64,000 bases of DNA from Lachnospiraceae bacterium. Its GTDB lineage: Bacteria; Bacillota; Clostridia; Lachnospirales; Lachnospiraceae. The notes under the pieces were generated by a model. It did not search any database, was not told the origin of the DNA, and saw nothing but the letters and a program-made list of their open reading frames with translations. Positions 34,541 through 43,627 of the stretch are shown piece by piece. Position 1 is the stretch's first letter; the number at the start of each line of letters is the position of its first letter. The translations under genes and the position numbers were made by a program. The stretch is taken from the NCBI GenBank assembly GCA_017436865.1, contig JAFSCH010000046.1, positions 55,666 through 119,665 on the forward strand, given 5' to 3'.

Positions 34541-35941
34541 ATGTATCAGAATTTTGAAGAGAACAAACAATATTTAAATAGTAAGCTACAGCCGGATATT
34601 AATTTCGATCTTGTGAGTAGAGATATTACGATTGGAAATAGAAAGGCTGTCTTTTTCTTTATAGATGGATTTTGTAAAGATGAGCTTATGATGAAGCTAT
34701 TACAGTTTCTGATGGGGTTAAAAGAAGAGGATTTACCACAACAAGCTTCAGGATTGAATAAAGTGATGCCATATGTGGAGGTAGATGTTTCACCTGATTT
34801 TGATACGATTATTAAGAATGTATTAAGTGGTGTGTTTGCGGTACTTATTGATGGTTATGAAGACTGCATTTTGATTGACTCTAGAACTTATCCGGCGAGA
34901 AGTGTTTCCGAGCCAGAGAAGGATAAGGCACTTCGGGGGTCTAAGGATGGATTTGTAGAAACGATAATATTTAATACAGCGTTGATTCGAAGAAGAATTC
35001 GTAGCACGGATTTAAGGATTGAGACTTTGTGTGCGGGAAAAGAGTCCAAGACAGATATTGTCCTTTGTTATATGGATGAAAGGGTCGATCATGAATTTTT
35101 GGATAAAATCAAAAAACGAATTAAAGATATTAAAGTGGATGCTCTTACGTTAAATCAGGAAAGTCTTGCGGAATGTCTTTTTACTTCAAAGTGGTACAAT
35201 CCATTTCCTAAGTTTAAGTATACAGAGCGACCTGATGTGGCATCAGCTCAGATTCTAGAGGGAAATATTATTGTATTGGTAGATAATTCTCCATCTGCTA
35301 TGATATTGCCAATTAGTATTTTGGATTCTGTGGAAGAAGTGGATGATTACTATTTTCCGCCGATAACGGGAACGTATTTAAGAATATCAAGATTTTTAAT
35401 TTTTATTATGACTTATTTGCTGACTCCAACTTTTTTACTGTTTATGCAGAATCAACATTGGATTCCTGAAGCATTTCGATTTGTAATTGTAAAAGAAGAA
35501 GTGAATGTGCCTTTGGTATGGCAGTTTTTGATTTTGGAATTGGCAATCGATGGTTTGAAGCTTGCAGCAATTAATACTCCAAGTATGCTTTCGACTCCAC
35601 TCAGTGTTATGGCGGCACTGGTGCTTGGAGAGTTTTCGGTTAAGAGTGGTTGGTTTAATTCCGAGGTTATGCTATACATGGCTTTTGTGGCTATTGCCAA
35701 TTATACACATCAAAGCTATGAGCTTGGTTATGCGATTAAGTTTTTCCGTATTTTAAACCTTGTGTTAACAGCAATCTTTGATATATGGGGTTACATTATT
35801 GCCCTTATTATATTTGCGTTTGCTATTATAAAAAATAAAATGGTGTCTGGGCAGAGTTATATTTATCCGTTGTTGCCATTTAGCTTTAAGAAACTTGGAA
35901 AGGTACTGATACGAACGAGATTGCCAGGCTCGCGAGAGTGA
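34541..35941 (+). CDS. GerA/SpoVAF-family spore germination membrane protein
   Basis: 466 residues. The cytoplasmic N-terminal half (1-270) contains the family motifs VLSGVFAVLIDGY, IDSRTYPARSVSEPE and GSKDGFVETIIFNTALIRRR. The C-terminal half has about five membrane segments, with the conserved INTPSMLSTPLSVMAALV. It corresponds to the A-subunit of GerA-type germinant receptors, placed in the inner spore membrane; SpoVAF is a close relative and cannot be excluded. No B or C subunit genes follow, so this one stands alone. A strong terminator follows. Confidence 0.88.
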   Translation: MYQNFEENKQYLNSKLQPDINFDLVSRDITIGNRKAVFFFIDGFCKDELMMKLLQFLMGLKEEDLPQQASGLNKVMPYVEVDVSPDFDTIIKNVLSGVFAVLIDGYEDCILIDSRTYPARSVSEPEKDKALRGSKDGFVETIIFNTALIRRRIRSTDLRIETLCAGKESKTDIVLCYMDERVDHEFLDKIKKRIKDIKVDALTLNQESLAECLFTSKWYNPFPKFKYTERPDVASAQILEGNIIVLVDNSPSAMILPISILDSVEEVDDYYFPPITGTYLRISRFLIFIMTYLLTPTFLLFMQNQHWIPEAFRFVIVKEEVNVPLVWQFLILELAIDGLKLAAINTPSMLSTPLSVMAALVLGEFSVKSGWFNSEVMLYMAFVAIANYTHQSYELGYAIKFFRILNLVLTAIFDIWGYIIALIIFAFAIIKNKMVSGQSYIYPLLPFSFKKLGKVLIRTRLPGSRE

Positions 35942-35953
35942 TGAATATAGAGT

Positions 35954-35982
35954 AAAAGGTGCAACGTGGGTTGCACCTTTTT
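35954..35982 (+). terminator. Intrinsic terminator of gerA
   Basis: AAAAGGTGCAAC pairs with GTTGCACCTTTT, then TT. It may also act on the convergent cotJ operon. Confidence 0.9.
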
Positions 35983-35988
35983 CGGATT

Positions 35989-36081
35989 AATCGAAAGCAG
36001 GATTGAAGTCAATGCTTTTAATCAAAAGCAGGATTGAAAGCAATTCATTCAATCAAAAGCAGGATTGAATGAATAAAAGTT
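35989..36081. repeat. Three 31-bp direct repeats at the cotJC 3' end
   Basis: Units starting with AATCAAAAGCAGGATTGAA (first unit AATCGAAAGC) begin at 35989, 36020 and 36051. The third unit contains the last codons and stop of cotJC (minus strand, FNPAFD-stop). The other two are downstream copies of the gene end. There are no unique spacers, so it is not a CRISPR array. Confidence 0.85.
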
Positions 36082-36642
36082 TTTAGAATCAAGATTATCT
36101 TGTGCGATGCGAAGTGCTTCGCCAAATCTTTGGAAATGTACGATTTCTCTTGCCCGAAGGAAGCGGATCGGATCTGCAACGTCAGGGTCTTTTACCAGAC
36201 GAAGAATGTTATCATAGGTGGTTCGAGCTTTCTGTTCTGCTGCAAGGTCTTCCGTTAAGTCTGTAATAACGTCACCTTTTGACTGAAATTCACAAGCGTT
36301 AAATGGAATTCCACCAGCAGCTTGAGGCCATAGGGCTAATGTATGATCTACATAATATTTGTCAAAGCCGGATTCTTTTATTTCTTCTGGGCTTAGGTCT
36401 TTCGTTAACTGGTATACTATGGCACAGATCATTTCGAAATGAGCTAATTCTTCTGTACCGATGTCTGTTAGTAATCCAGTTACAGAATTATAAGGCATGG
36501 TATATCTTTGAGCAAGATAACGCATGGAAGCAGCAAGTTCGCCATCTGGACCGCCATACTGACTGATGATTACTTGTGCGATTTTTGGGTTCGTTTGAGT
36601 GATGTTTACAGGATATTGCAATCTTTTTTCATAATTCCACAT
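36049..36642 (-). CDS. cotJC: Spore coat protein CotJC, manganese-catalase-like
   Basis: 197 residues from the ATG at 36642, whose A is also the last base of the cotJB stop codon (TAATG overlap), with GGGGG upstream. The ferritin-like four-helix fold of manganese catalase is suggested by QYGGPDGELAASMRYLAQ, ELAHFEMICAIVYQL, DLAAEQKARTTYDNIL and REIVHFQRFGEAL, which hold the Glu/His metal ligands. Part of the cotJABC operon made in the mother cell. Its stop lies in a tandemly duplicated segment. Confidence 0.95.
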   Translation of the reverse strand: MWNYEKRLQYPVNITQTNPKIAQVIISQYGGPDGELAASMRYLAQRYTMPYNSVTGLLTDIGTEELAHFEMICAIVYQLTKDLSPEEIKESGFDKYYVDHTLALWPQAAGGIPFNACEFQSKGDVITDLTEDLAAEQKARTTYDNILRLVKDPDVADPIRFLRAREIVHFQRFGEALRIAQDNLDSKNFYSFNPAFD

Positions 36643-36917
36643 TAATGGTATCCCCCTTCCCAAGGCCAATCTTGTAATGCCCATTTCCATTCACGGGCAT
36701 TGTCATCCATGCAATCACGCATTAATGGACCATAAGCTTCTGTGTATTCTTGCACAAGTTGTTTTTTCTTGGATTGGAAATAACGAATTTTTTCCAAGGC
36801 TTGTTGGTCGAAAGGATGGGTATCAAGATATAGATTTAATTCTACAATAATAAAATCGATTTTACCAATTTCGTTTAATAGTTTTTGGCGTTCACGACAA
36901 CCGCAGGTTACATTCAT
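36642..36917 (-). CDS. cotJB: Spore coat protein CotJB
   Basis: 91 residues. Family features are the RQKLLNEIGKIDFIIVELNL helix, LDTHPFDQQAL and the C-terminal WKWALQDWPWEGG. Its ATG overlaps the cotJA stop (ATGA) and its stop overlaps the cotJC start, so all three proteins are translationally coupled. CotJB helps assemble the CotJ proteins into the coat. No enzymatic motif is seen. Confidence 0.94.
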   Translation of the reverse strand: MNVTCGCRERQKLLNEIGKIDFIIVELNLYLDTHPFDQQALEKIRYFQSKKKQLVQEYTEAYGPLMRDCMDDNAREWKWALQDWPWEGGYH

Positions 36918-37087
36918 TTACGACATCTCCTTCCGGTAAAAGGTTTATTGAGTACTGGGAAAATTGTTCCAATATGATAGGCTTCATCTAGGTTTTCGTA
37001 CATAGTACAATCTTTTTGCCATGGTACATAGGCCATAGCAATTGGAAATTGTTCCATATAAGGCATTTGTTGTTTCCATTCCTGCAT
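36914..37087 (-). CDS. cotJA: Spore coat-associated protein CotJA
   Basis: 57 residues, beginning MQEWKQQMPYMEQFPIAMAY and continuing VPWQKDCTMYENLDEAYHIG; the Tyr/Met/Pro-rich start and VPWQ motif are typical of CotJA. AAGGAGG stands 8 bases before the ATG on the minus strand. The stop overlaps cotJB (ATGA). CotJA is required for CotJC incorporation in Bacillus. Gene order cotJA-B-C is the conserved one. Confidence 0.9.
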   Translation of the reverse strand: MQEWKQQMPYMEQFPIAMAYVPWQKDCTMYENLDEAYHIGTIFPVLNKPFTGRRCRK

Positions 37088-37410
37088 AGTGAATCCTCCT
37101 TGTTATATTTTTGCTGTTAATATCATAATATGATAGTTAAGGGAAATGGTTCATGTTAAGTGATAGAAATATTCATTCTATTATGTTCCTGTTACAACAA
37201 GTGAGTTAAAGGGGCTATAAAAGATAGGAAGTTTTAAATAATTTTTTATTTGTTCGTTGAAGTATTTTGAAATTTTTTTAGGGATTGACAGGAAAAACTA
37301 CTTGGTTAATAATAGAAAAGTACGATTTATGTTAATTTTAAATTAGGACGAGATGTTCTTATTTAGAACTAAGGATGAATAAGTAATTTAGTATTAAAGG
37401 GAGCGAACAA
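37088..37410. other. Divergent intergenic region between cotJA and the lipoprotein gene
   Basis: A 323-base AT-rich gap. On plus, TTGACA at 37285-37290 with AATAAT at 37308-37313 (17-base spacer) is a fair sigma-A promoter for the lipoprotein gene. On minus, TCATATT near 37125 suggests a sporulation -35 element for cotJA, but I could not find a convincing -10. Nothing else recognised. Confidence 0.5.
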
Positions 37411-38646
37411 ATGAAAAAGAAGATTTTATTAGCATTCATGTTATTTATCATGTCAATAAGTGTGGTTGCTTGCGGAGACAAGAGTGAAAGTATCGATGAA
37501 AAAGAGACTAGACAAGAGAGAGAAAAAGATAACGATGATTCTGATGGTAAAAGTGCACTTTTAAGCAAACTTTCTGAACTGACAGGAAATGATGTGCCAT
37601 TAGCAGCAACTGTTTCGGATGAAGATGTAGCTGTGGCTGCCGTTGAGGAAGTTATGCCTGCCGTTGAGGAAGCTATGCCTGCCGCTGAGGAAGTTATGCC
37701 AGAGAATACAGAAGTTGATATTGAAATTGTAAATCCTGTTTTTTTTGAAAAAGAAGGTGTTACAATGACATTTTTAGAACTTTCGGATGATTATTCTCAA
37801 ATGCGTTTTCGTGTAGATAATAATAATCCTGATAATAAGCGGTTTGATTTTCAGATGGGAGAAGTGCGATTGAATAACATAGGAGAAGTAGATAGTGGTT
37901 ATCCAAGTGCTGAGAATACAGACTATGATGAAGAAGGCTTAGCTGGAACAAGTATTACATATACGGTAGATACAATGTTGGATGATTATCAGGAATTTAA
38001 TGATTCATTACAAATTGACCAGGAAGCTAGGGTAATAAATACAATAGTAATAGAGTTGGAGACGCAAATTGGTTCAGATAGTGAATGGGAAGAGCAGACA
38101 ATTGAACTTAAAACATCAAAGTATTCAGAAGATTATAATAGTAGATGTTTAGCTAATTGTCAAAAAGCGACAGTGTTAAATGATTATACTGGTATTGGAC
38201 AAAATATAGAGTTGGATTCTGGAGATCGTTATTTGTATGAACTAATAGAAGCAACGTGTGAGTATACTGTACGTGAGAATTTTAATTTGTATTATAAGCA
38301 GGTAGATGATGGAATTACTTTTATTTATGAAAACGGGTCAGATAGAAATCTTATGGAAGATGGATATGAATATGAATATATAAATATTGCAGTAGTTCAG
38401 GGTGAAAAAATTAGATATTATGATTTAGAATATATTGAGCATTACGGAGTTTCTAAAAACGGTGGATTGAAATGCTTTAAATTTGATAAAACTGCTTCGG
38501 ATATAAAAAAAGAGCTTGAAATTTCTAATGATACACCAATAAGCATATTGATACTCCATCCGAACAAGGTTATAGACGAGGAGAATCCGGATTTGACTTG
38601 GGGATATTATAATGAAATATATGCATTTTTATGTCCTTTAGAGTAG
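37411..38646 (+). CDS. Uncharacterised lipoprotein with a short acidic repeat
   Basis: 411 residues. A lipoprotein signal sequence ends in the lipobox VVAC, with Cys21 as the likely lipidated residue. An acidic, low-complexity linker (residues 22-105) contains three 7-residue repeats A(V/A)EE(V/A)MP encoded by three 21-bp tandem DNA repeats (37639-37701). The rest looks like a soluble beta-rich extracellular domain with no motif I know. It has its own promoter and no operon partners. Repeat copy number may vary between strains. Function unknown. Confidence 0.8.
   Translation: MKKKILLAFMLFIMSISVVACGDKSESIDEKETRQEREKDNDDSDGKSALLSKLSELTGNDVPLAATVSDEDVAVAAVEEVMPAVEEAMPAAEEVMPENTEVDIEIVNPVFFEKEGVTMTFLELSDDYSQMRFRVDNNNPDNKRFDFQMGEVRLNNIGEVDSGYPSAENTDYDEEGLAGTSITYTVDTMLDDYQEFNDSLQIDQEARVINTIVIELETQIGSDSEWEEQTIELKTSKYSEDYNSRCLANCQKATVLNDYTGIGQNIELDSGDRYLYELIEATCEYTVRENFNLYYKQVDDGITFIYENGSDRNLMEDGYEYEYINIAVVQGEKIRYYDLEYIEHYGVSKNGGLKCFKFDKTASDIKKELEISNDTPISILILHPNKVIDEENPDLTWGYYNEIYAFLCPLE
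37639..37701 (+). repeat. Three 21-bp tandem repeats in the lipoprotein gene
   Basis: Units GCCGTTGAGGAAGTTATGCC plus one base, differing at single positions, in frame. They keep the reading frame at any copy number. Confidence 0.9.
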
Positions 38647-38687
38647 CAGTGAGCGATGCATAGATAAAAGGAATCATGATTGAAAAC

Positions 38688-38709
38688 GGCGGGAGTAGTT
38701 GCTCTCGCC
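38688..38709 (+). terminator. Probable terminator after the lipoprotein gene
   Basis: GGCGGGAG pairs with CTCTCGCC (one G-U), 6-base loop. The tail is AT-rich (ATTAATATTATT), not a pure T-run. The remaining 200 bases before dus show no recognised element. Confidence 0.6.
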
Positions 38710-38906
38710 ATTAATATTATTGCCCCATGATTTGGTGAACTTTCAAAGTGCTCGATAGTTGTGATATAAAAATGAGTTTTTTACAATTAAAATTGTAAAA
38801 CAAAAAATATTACGCATAATTCAAATAGAGAAAAAGTATATGATTTTACTTTTGGGCATGACTGTGTATGCGTAAGATTAAGCAATAGGAAAGGTATGAG
38901 ATTAGA

Positions 38907-39866
38907 ATGAAATTCTACTTAGCCCCATTGGAGGGGATTACGGGTTATATATATCGCAATGCGCTGCATGAATATTATGGTCAGGGAGTGGATAAGTATT
39001 TTACACCATTTCTTACACCACATACAAAATGCAGCTTTAATGCGAAAGAGTTAAGGGATATTACTCCAGAACATAACCGAGGTATGTATACCGTACCACA
39101 GGTGCTTACGAATTCGGCAGAGGATTTTCTTCGTATAGAGAAGGATTTATTGGCACTTGGCTATGAGGAGATTAATATTAATCTTGGTTGTCCATCGGGA
39201 ACGGTAGCTTCAAAAGGGCGTGGTGCAGGATTTCTTGCAGAAACCAAGAAGTTGGATTGCTTTTTGGAGGATATTTTTGCAGGAACCAATGCAAAGATAT
39301 CATTAAAAACAAGAATTGGTATTGATGACCCGGAAGATTTTTATGAGCTGTTAGATATTTATAATAAATATCCTTTGGAAGAACTTATTATACATCCTCG
39401 TGTATTGAAAGAGTATTATAAGGGGAAAACTCACTGGGAAATTTTTGATTATGCTGTGAAAAATAGTAAAAATGCGTTATGCTATAATGGTGATATATTT
39501 TCAGTGGCAGATTATGAACGTTTTCAACAAGAAGTGATACAGAATAACGATGGGCATCATGTACATGCTATTATGCTAGGAAGAGGTATATTACAGAATC
39601 CGGCACTTATTGGACAGTTGGCGCAATATGAACATAAGGGTGAAAAGAAGTTTGACTTTGATAAGAACCAGTTTAAACTATTCCACGACAGATTACGAAA
39701 TGATTACATGACACAGATGTCAGGTGATATGAACGTGTTGTTTAAGATGAAAGAATTATGGTTTTATATGATTATGCTGTTTCCTGGGCAGGAAAAGGTG
39801 TTGAAAAAGATTAAAAAAGCAAAAAAACTGGCAGAGTATGATGCTGCAATAAAAGAATTAATGTAA
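38907..39866 (+). CDS. dus: tRNA-dihydrouridine synthase
   Basis: FMN enzyme that reduces uridines in tRNA. The TIM-barrel starts with LAPLEGITGYIYRNAL. The catalytic Cys lies in NLGCPSGTVASKGRGAGFLA near residue 95, KTRIGIDD follows, then LIIHPRVLKEYYKG and IMLGRGILQNPALI for phosphate binding. Length 319 is typical. The subfamily seems nearer to the clostridial form, in which HPRV replaces the usual HGRT. Start supported by AGGAAAGG 12 bases upstream. Confidence 0.94.
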   Translation: MKFYLAPLEGITGYIYRNALHEYYGQGVDKYFTPFLTPHTKCSFNAKELRDITPEHNRGMYTVPQVLTNSAEDFLRIEKDLLALGYEEININLGCPSGTVASKGRGAGFLAETKKLDCFLEDIFAGTNAKISLKTRIGIDDPEDFYELLDIYNKYPLEELIIHPRVLKEYYKGKTHWEIFDYAVKNSKNALCYNGDIFSVADYERFQQEVIQNNDGHHVHAIMLGRGILQNPALIGQLAQYEHKGEKKFDFDKNQFKLFHDRLRNDYMTQMSGDMNVLFKMKELWFYMIMLFPGQEKVLKKIKKAKKLAEYDAAIKELM

Positions 39867-39891
39867 ATATAAAAATGTGGAGGGAAGTAAG

Positions 39892-41925
39892 ATGCAATTT
39901 ACATTTCAGAAGGAAGCTTGGAATACGATAGAAGAAGGGGAAAAGAATTGTTATATTTTAACGAATGGACTTGGTGGTTATCATAGTTTGTCGGTGATAG
40001 GTGCCGCAGCAAGAGGGGATCAGGCGTTTTTTATGGCGGCTAAGAAGGCACCCAATGTCAGATGGCATATGATAACGAATTTAGTAGAAACCTTGTCAAT
40101 AGATGGACAGGAATATACTCTTACATCACAGAGAATGAAAGATAGTGAAGATTTGTCTGGTTATCGTTACTTGACAAGCTTTTCCTATGACAATATGCCA
40201 AAGTGGACTTATGAAGTAGAAGATGTAACAGTAGAGAAAGAAATCGTGATGGTTCATGGTGAAAATACAGTTGCTGTTAGATATACAATGAAACAGAAAA
40301 ATGACAGAAATGTCAAAATAGAAGTAAAACCATTAATCCGTTGCACTGCAAAGAATACAGCATTTACAGAAGAACACGGAAAGAAGATTAAACTTGTAAA
40401 ATCTACAATTGTAAATCAGAATACAAAAGAAATGCAGACACAGTATGGTATTACGGATGAGGATAGTGTTATTTATTTTGCTACAAATGGGAACGTTACC
40501 GAGATGGAGCCTTCTACTTTTGGAGTAATGTATTTCTCACAGGATGAACGTGATGGAAGAGATTTTGAAGGTAGTGCATTGTGTAATCACGTGATAAGTT
40601 GTGAAGGTAAGGATTGTGAACAGCAGTTAGTGTGTGTTTACAGTATGAATCCTTATGCTTACCAGAGTGATTTGTTTGAAAAGCTTGCGCAGGAGCAGAG
40701 AGAATATCTGAATAATCTTCTTAGCAAAGCACCATTAAAATCTGAACTTGGAAAGCAGTTAGTTCTTAGTGCAGATGCTTATGTAGTAAATCGTGATTCT
40801 ACAAAGGGTAAGAGTATTATTGCAGGTTATCCATTTTTCGAGGATTGGGGAAGAGATACAATGATTTCACTTCCTGGAATTACGATGATAACAGGTCGTT
40901 TCGAAGAGTGTAAGAGTATTTTGAGAACCTTTGCAAAATATATTAAAAACGGATTATTACCGAATCTATTCCCAGAAGGTGATGAGAACCCAATGTATAA
41001 TTCTGCAGATGCGCCTTTGTTATTTGTAAATACAGTATATGAATATCTGGAATATTCCAAGGATGAGGAATTTTTGGAGGAGATTTATCCAGCTTTAGAG
41101 CAGGTAATTTCTGCGTATGAAAGAGGAACAGATTTCCATATAAAGATGGATTCTGATGGATTAATCCAGGCTGGTGCAGGACTCGAGCAGCTTACCTGGA
41201 TGGATGTAAGGGTTGGAGAGCATTTGCCGACACCTAGACATGGAAAGCCGGTTGAAATTAATGCATATTGGTATAGTGCATTAAAAGTAATGGCTGAACT
41301 TTCTAAGAAAATAAGTGGAAAAACAGAAAAGACCGTTGAAGAATATGAAGCGTTAGCGGAAAAGGTAAAGGCTTCATTCCAAGAAAAGTTCTGGAATGAA
41401 GAAGAAAATTGTTTAAAAGACGTATTATCTGGCAACTATGAAGAAAATCAAGTTCGTTGTAATCAGATATGGGCACTGACACAGCCGTTTACGATGTTGG
41501 ATAGAGAACATGAAGAAATGGTAATTAGAAAGGTAAGAGAAGAACTGTATACTACGATAGGTCTTCGTACGTTATCACCTAAGGATTCTGCATTTCATAA
41601 GGTATATATTGGACCAATGGAAGAACGAGATAGAGCATATCATCAGGGAACGGTATGGGGATTTCCTTTGGGGGCATATTATCGTGCATGTATTCGTTTT
41701 ATGGAAAAGTATGACTTTGCAGAAAAGAAAGAATGGACGAATCATATTTGTGATGGATTAAAGGCATTGGAAGAATGGCTTACAGAAGGATGTATTTCAC
41801 AAATTGCAGAGATTTATGACGGTGAATGTCCAACAGTATCTAGAGGATGCTATGCTCAGGCATGGAGTGTAGGAGAACTGTTACGTGCAGTATATGATTT
41901 TGAACAGATCAGATATAGTATATAG
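39892..41925 (+). CDS. Glycogen debranching enzyme, amylo-alpha-1,6-glucosidase type (GH133-like)
   Basis: Hydrolyses alpha-1,6 branch points of glycogen-like polymers. Start at ATG 39892 with GGAGGG 7 bases upstream. The N-terminal domain (1-280) opens with NCYILTNGLGGYHSLS, the usual GDE_N sequence. The (alpha/alpha)6 catalytic domain has PFFEDWGRDTMISLPG, LPNLFPEGDENPMYNSADAP, WMDVRVGEHLPTPRHGKPVE and HQGTVWGFPLGAYYRA. 677 residues is normal. With the GH13 homologue at 56.7 kb it points to storage-glucan use. A terminator follows. Confidence 0.94.
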   Translation: MQFTFQKEAWNTIEEGEKNCYILTNGLGGYHSLSVIGAAARGDQAFFMAAKKAPNVRWHMITNLVETLSIDGQEYTLTSQRMKDSEDLSGYRYLTSFSYDNMPKWTYEVEDVTVEKEIVMVHGENTVAVRYTMKQKNDRNVKIEVKPLIRCTAKNTAFTEEHGKKIKLVKSTIVNQNTKEMQTQYGITDEDSVIYFATNGNVTEMEPSTFGVMYFSQDERDGRDFEGSALCNHVISCEGKDCEQQLVCVYSMNPYAYQSDLFEKLAQEQREYLNNLLSKAPLKSELGKQLVLSADAYVVNRDSTKGKSIIAGYPFFEDWGRDTMISLPGITMITGRFEECKSILRTFAKYIKNGLLPNLFPEGDENPMYNSADAPLLFVNTVYEYLEYSKDEEFLEEIYPALEQVISAYERGTDFHIKMDSDGLIQAGAGLEQLTWMDVRVGEHLPTPRHGKPVEINAYWYSALKVMAELSKKISGKTEKTVEEYEALAEKVKASFQEKFWNEEENCLKDVLSGNYEENQVRCNQIWALTQPFTMLDREHEEMVIRKVREELYTTIGLRTLSPKDSAFHKVYIGPMEERDRAYHQGTVWGFPLGAYYRACIRFMEKYDFAEKKEWTNHICDGLKALEEWLTEGCISQIAEIYDGECPTVSRGCYAQAWSVGELLRAVYDFEQIRYSI

Positions 41926-41939
41926 AAATAATGGAATGG

Positions 41940-41976
41940 GGAGAATGCATTATATTCAGTGCATTCTCCTTGTTTT
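41940..41976 (+). terminator. Intrinsic terminator of the debranching enzyme gene
   Basis: GGAGAATGCA pairs with TGCATTCTCC, 10-base loop, tail TTGTTTTGTT. Confidence 0.88.
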
Positions 41977-42097
41977 GTTGTAGAGTAAGAGGATGGTAAA
42001 GAAATGGTAAAGTAATTTGTGCTCTAATAGACAGAAGGGATAGGCTTTGATAGAATGGCATAAAAATTGTTTATGAAAAGGAGATTATATAATACGA

Positions 42098-43423
42098 ATG
42101 GACGAAGGAGACAGTAACACAATTATTTTTATGATTTTATTACAGGTAGTATTAATTATACTAAATGCAATATTTGCTTGTGCAGAAATTGCAGTGATTT
42201 CAATGAATGATAACAAATTAGCGAAAATGGCGGCAGATGGAGACAAACGAGCAATGCGTTTGGTGAGACTGACGAATCAGCCAGCTAGATTTCTTGCTAC
42301 GATTCAAGTAGCGATTACTTTGTCTGGATTCATGGGCAGTGCATTTGCAGCGGAGAATTTTTCGGGTGTTTTAGTTGATTGGGTTGTTGGTTTAGGTGTA
42401 ACGATACCTGTTAATATATTAGATTCGATTGCTGTTATTCTGATAACGATAATCTTGTCTTATTTTACGCTTGTATTTGGTGAATTAGTGCCAAAACAAG
42501 TTGCGATGAGAAAGGCGGAGCCGTTGGCACTTGGGTTATCGGCGTTGATTAGTGGAATTGCAACAGTATTTGCACCACTTGTAAGCTTTCTTACATTTTC
42601 AACAAATTCTGTTTTGAAGTTGCTAGGGATTGATCCGAATGCGCAGGAAGAAAGCGTAAGTGAAGAGGAAATCCGAATGATGGTTGATGTGGGAAGTGAA
42701 AAAGGAACCATTGATCATGAAGAAAAGGAATTTATTCAGAATGTATTTGAATTTGATGACCTTTCAGCGGATGAGATTATTACGCATAGAACAGACGTTG
42801 TAATGCTAGATTTGAATGATTCTATGGATATTTGGAAAGAAACTATCTATACAAATAGACATACCTTATATCCGATTTGTGATGGAACAGCAGATAAGAT
42901 TATTGGTATATTGAATTCCAAAGATTATTTCCGTATAGAGGATAAAACAAGAGAAAAGGTTATGGAGTATGCGGTGAGACCTGCATATTTTGTACCGGAT
43001 ACAGTAAAAGCAGATACATTATTCCGAAACATGAAAAAAGGACATCAGGTTCTAGCGGTTGTATTGGATGAATATGGTGGAATGAGTGGAATTATTACCA
43101 TAAGTGATTTGGTAGAACAGCTGGTTGGTGATTTGGGAGATGATGTAGATGAAATTGAAATTGAGCAAATTAAGCAGTTAGATGAAAATACTTGGGAGAT
43201 TCAAGGAGCAGCGTTACTTGAGGATATAGTGGATCAACTAGGGATTGCATTATGTATTGAAGAGTTTGATACGCTTAATGGTTTAGTTCTTCATGAATTG
43301 GGAAGTATTCCTGAAGATGGTGCAGTAATTGAAGTGGAAGTATCGGGCTTACATATTAGTGAGGCTAAAATTGAGAATCATCAAGTTGAAACGGCTATAG
43401 TACATTTGAAAAATAACATATAG
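42098..43423 (+). CDS. CNNM/HlyC-CorC family membrane protein (DUF21-CBS-CorC_HlyC)
   Basis: 441 residues. Four membrane segments form the DUF21 domain (residues 8-190) with the NAIFACAEIAVISMN signature and PARFLATIQVAITLSGFMGS. Two CBS domains follow (about 215-345, including ILNSKDYF and VVLDEYGGMSGIIT) and a C-terminal CorC_HlyC domain (365-440, IQGAALLEDIVDQLG). The family includes magnesium transport or efflux-related proteins. AAGGAG is an unusual 14 bases from the ATG, with no in-frame alternative. A terminator and repeat copy G follow. Confidence 0.92.
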   Translation: MDEGDSNTIIFMILLQVVLIILNAIFACAEIAVISMNDNKLAKMAADGDKRAMRLVRLTNQPARFLATIQVAITLSGFMGSAFAAENFSGVLVDWVVGLGVTIPVNILDSIAVILITIILSYFTLVFGELVPKQVAMRKAEPLALGLSALISGIATVFAPLVSFLTFSTNSVLKLLGIDPNAQEESVSEEEIRMMVDVGSEKGTIDHEEKEFIQNVFEFDDLSADEIITHRTDVVMLDLNDSMDIWKETIYTNRHTLYPICDGTADKIIGILNSKDYFRIEDKTREKVMEYAVRPAYFVPDTVKADTLFRNMKKGHQVLAVVLDEYGGMSGIITISDLVEQLVGDLGDDVDEIEIEQIKQLDENTWEIQGAALLEDIVDQLGIALCIEEFDTLNGLVLHELGSIPEDGAVIEVEVSGLHISEAKIENHQVETAIVHLKNNI

Positions 43424-43432
43424 AAATCTGTG

Positions 43433-43461
43433 AGGAGAACGAAAAAATGTTCTCCTTTTTC
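43433..43461 (+). terminator. Intrinsic terminator after the CNNM-type gene
   Basis: AGGAGAAC/GTTCTCCT, A-rich loop, followed by TTTTT. Confidence 0.92.
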
Positions 43462-43466
43462 TTATG

Positions 43467-43526
43467 TATTAGGAAATTGCTGTAACGTAGTGGTGGTTAA
43501 ACAAGAATTTCGACAGAAATTCTTGC
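43467..43526 (+). repeat. Dispersed palindromic element, copy G, lacking the second palindrome
   Basis: The left part (TATTAGGAAATTGCTGTAAC) and the first palindrome CAAGAATTTCGACAGAAATT-CTTG are intact, and the copy stops exactly there; the GTGCGTGC palindrome is absent. Confidence 0.88.
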
Positions 43527-43627
43527 TTTTTTTATAAAAATACGTGAAAATACATGATATAAAGACTATGAAATACTATTTATATCATTTCTAAAATATA
43601 GCAAAAAGAGAAATAGAGGTTATAGCT

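Noticed and set aside
35989-36081. CRISPR-like 31-bp repeats
   Set aside because: Three units directly adjoining, without unique spacers and without cas genes; they copy the cotJC gene end.
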